A DNA stretch of 5,504 nt, taken from an uncultured Clostridium sp. GTDB lineage: Bacteria; Bacillota; Clostridia; Lachnospirales; Lachnospiraceae. The notes under the pieces were generated by a model that saw only the letters and a list, made by a program, of their open reading frames with translations, made no database searches and had not been told where the DNA came from. The first letter of the stretch is position 1. Each line of letters opens with the position of its first letter. The stretch is from the NCBI GenBank assembly GCA_938036545.1, contig CALHQJ010000062.1, forward strand, positions 1 through 5,504, written 5' to 3'. Made by a program: the position numbers and the translations under genes. Of this stretch, positions 4,717 through 5,504 are shown piece after piece.

Positions 4717-5504
4717 TTATGTACTCTCTCTGGTGATAAGTTTAACTGGAAGCATTACTTTTGTCGGAATGACTTCTCCCTGAGCACTTTTGATTAGAAG
4801 TTCTACTGCCATATCAGCAATTTCCTTAACTGGCTGACGAATCGTTGTAATAGTCGGCGTAGTCAATGCCGCTACATTCACATCATCAAATCCCACTAGT
4901 TTCATTTTATCAGGTATGTTAATCCCCAAGCGGTTACAAACTTGAATCACTTGAGCTGCAATAATATCACTACTGGCAAAAATTCCATCTGCTTCTGGAT
5001 GTTCTTTCAAAATTTTTTCTATATAATCGTGATATTCCATCATATAATACTCATTAGCTTTACTCTTTACAGAAAGTCCAATCACATTCCGTTGTTCACA
5101 AGTACTAAGAAATCCTTCTTCCCTTTCATCAGCCGGCATAGAATTATCTTCTACTCCACCAAAATTAATAAGATACTTGCACCCTCTGTCAATCAAATGG
5201 TTTGCAGCCATGACCCCGCCTTGAAAATTATCGCACACAATAGAGGCTGTCCCCTGCCCCAAATATCTCTCAATTGTAATAATAGGAATATTCAGCTTTA
5301 TCAGCGCTTCTGGCTCTAGAACCGGGCTTCCCAAAATCACTCCCATCAACCGGTTGCTAACGCACATGTCCAAATATTCCTGCTCTCTTTCATGCTCTTC
5401 TCTTGTATTACAAAGAAGTATTTTATACTTTCTGTCAGAAGCCGCTTTCTCGATATTACTAATCAGTTTTGCAAAATATGGGTGAACAATATGCGGTACA
5501 ATAA
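4717..5504 (-). CDS. LacI-family transcriptional regulator, 5' end outside window
   Basis: This is a sugar-type transcriptional repressor or activator, of which only the periplasmic-binding-protein-like effector domain is seen. The frame stays open to the window edge: upstream of 5373 it reads HPYFAKLISNIEKAA and then CNTREEHEREQEYLDMC, the usual first subdomain of LacI/GalR proteins. The TTG at 5371-5373 is therefore an internal Leu, not the start. Later family marks are PIITIER, GGVMAANHLIDRGC, ADGIFASSDIIAAQVIQ, and LVGFDDVNVAALTTPTITTIRQP near the end. About 262 residues are present; a full protein is usually 330-340, so the helix-turn-helix and hinge (about 70 residues) lie beyond 5504. 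The ligand cannot be told from these residues, and no target operon is in view. The stop is TAA at 4719-4717, followed by a strong terminator. Confidence 0.93.
   Translation of the reverse strand, partial: IVPHIVHPYFAKLISNIEKAASDRKYKILLCNTREEHEREQEYLDMCVSNRLMGVILGSPVLEPEALIKLNIPIITIERYLGQGTASIVCDNFQGGVMAANHLIDRGCKYLINFGGVEDNSMPADEREEGFLSTCEQRNVIGLSVKSKANEYYMMEYHDYIEKILKEHPEADGIFASSDIIAAQVIQVCNRLGINIPDKMKLVGFDDVNVAALTTPTITTIRQPVKEIADMAVELLIKSAQGEVIPTKVMLPVKLITREST

Noticed and set aside
4942..5319. Plus-strand 125-residue frame in the right part
   Set aside because: It is antisense to the LacI-family gene, whose protein is clearly recognisable; composition is that of a shadow frame.

Overview
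The window looks like a chromosomal piece from a spore-forming, anaerobic Gram-positive bacterium of the class Clostridia, probably a Lachnospiraceae relative. This rests on the style of the IlvC and IlvN proteins, the strong AGGAGG-type ribosome sites, and a SleC-like spore cortex-lytic protein with a SpoIID-type catalytic domain. The assignment is by eye; no database was searched.

Left part (1-1650, minus strand): ilvN (acetolactate synthase regulatory subunit) followed by ilvC (ketol-acid reductoisomerase), a short branched-chain amino acid operon. A near-consensus promoter (TTGACA, 17 bp, TATGAT) sits directly in front of ilvN. Its -10 box contains an upstream in-frame ATG, so the ATG at 1590 is the better start. 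The gap between the two genes holds three small hairpins.

Middle (1751-4627, plus strand): one gene for a SleC-like cortex-lytic enzyme is cut in two by a 1608-bp element. The 5' part (1751-2641) carries the N-terminal domain and most of the SpoIID-like domain. The 3' part (4238-4627) carries the end of that domain and a peptidoglycan-binding domain. The element has GGATG at both ends and holds only a complete tRNA-Glu(CUC) gene, with its own promoter and terminator, and a serine recombinase gene. Removing it between the two GGATG copies joins 1751-2632 to 4241-4627 and gives one uninterrupted 422-residue reading frame with the conserved W-M-T-Q-W-G stretch restored. The rebuilt attB and the predicted circular attP both show dyad symmetry about the same TG dinucleotide. 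This resembles the skin element in sigK: a recombinase-bearing element that interrupts a sporulation gene and can in principle be removed precisely. The tRNA cargo and the very small size make it unusual.

Right part (4628-5504): a perfect 14-bp inverted repeat forms a terminator between convergent genes. It is followed by the 3' part of a minus-strand LacI-family regulator whose DNA-binding N-terminus lies beyond the window.

The central proposal is that excision rebuilds a germination or cortex-lysis enzyme, either in the mother cell or as a reversible switch in a subpopulation. The join is read directly from the sequence. That excision occurs, and when, is inference.
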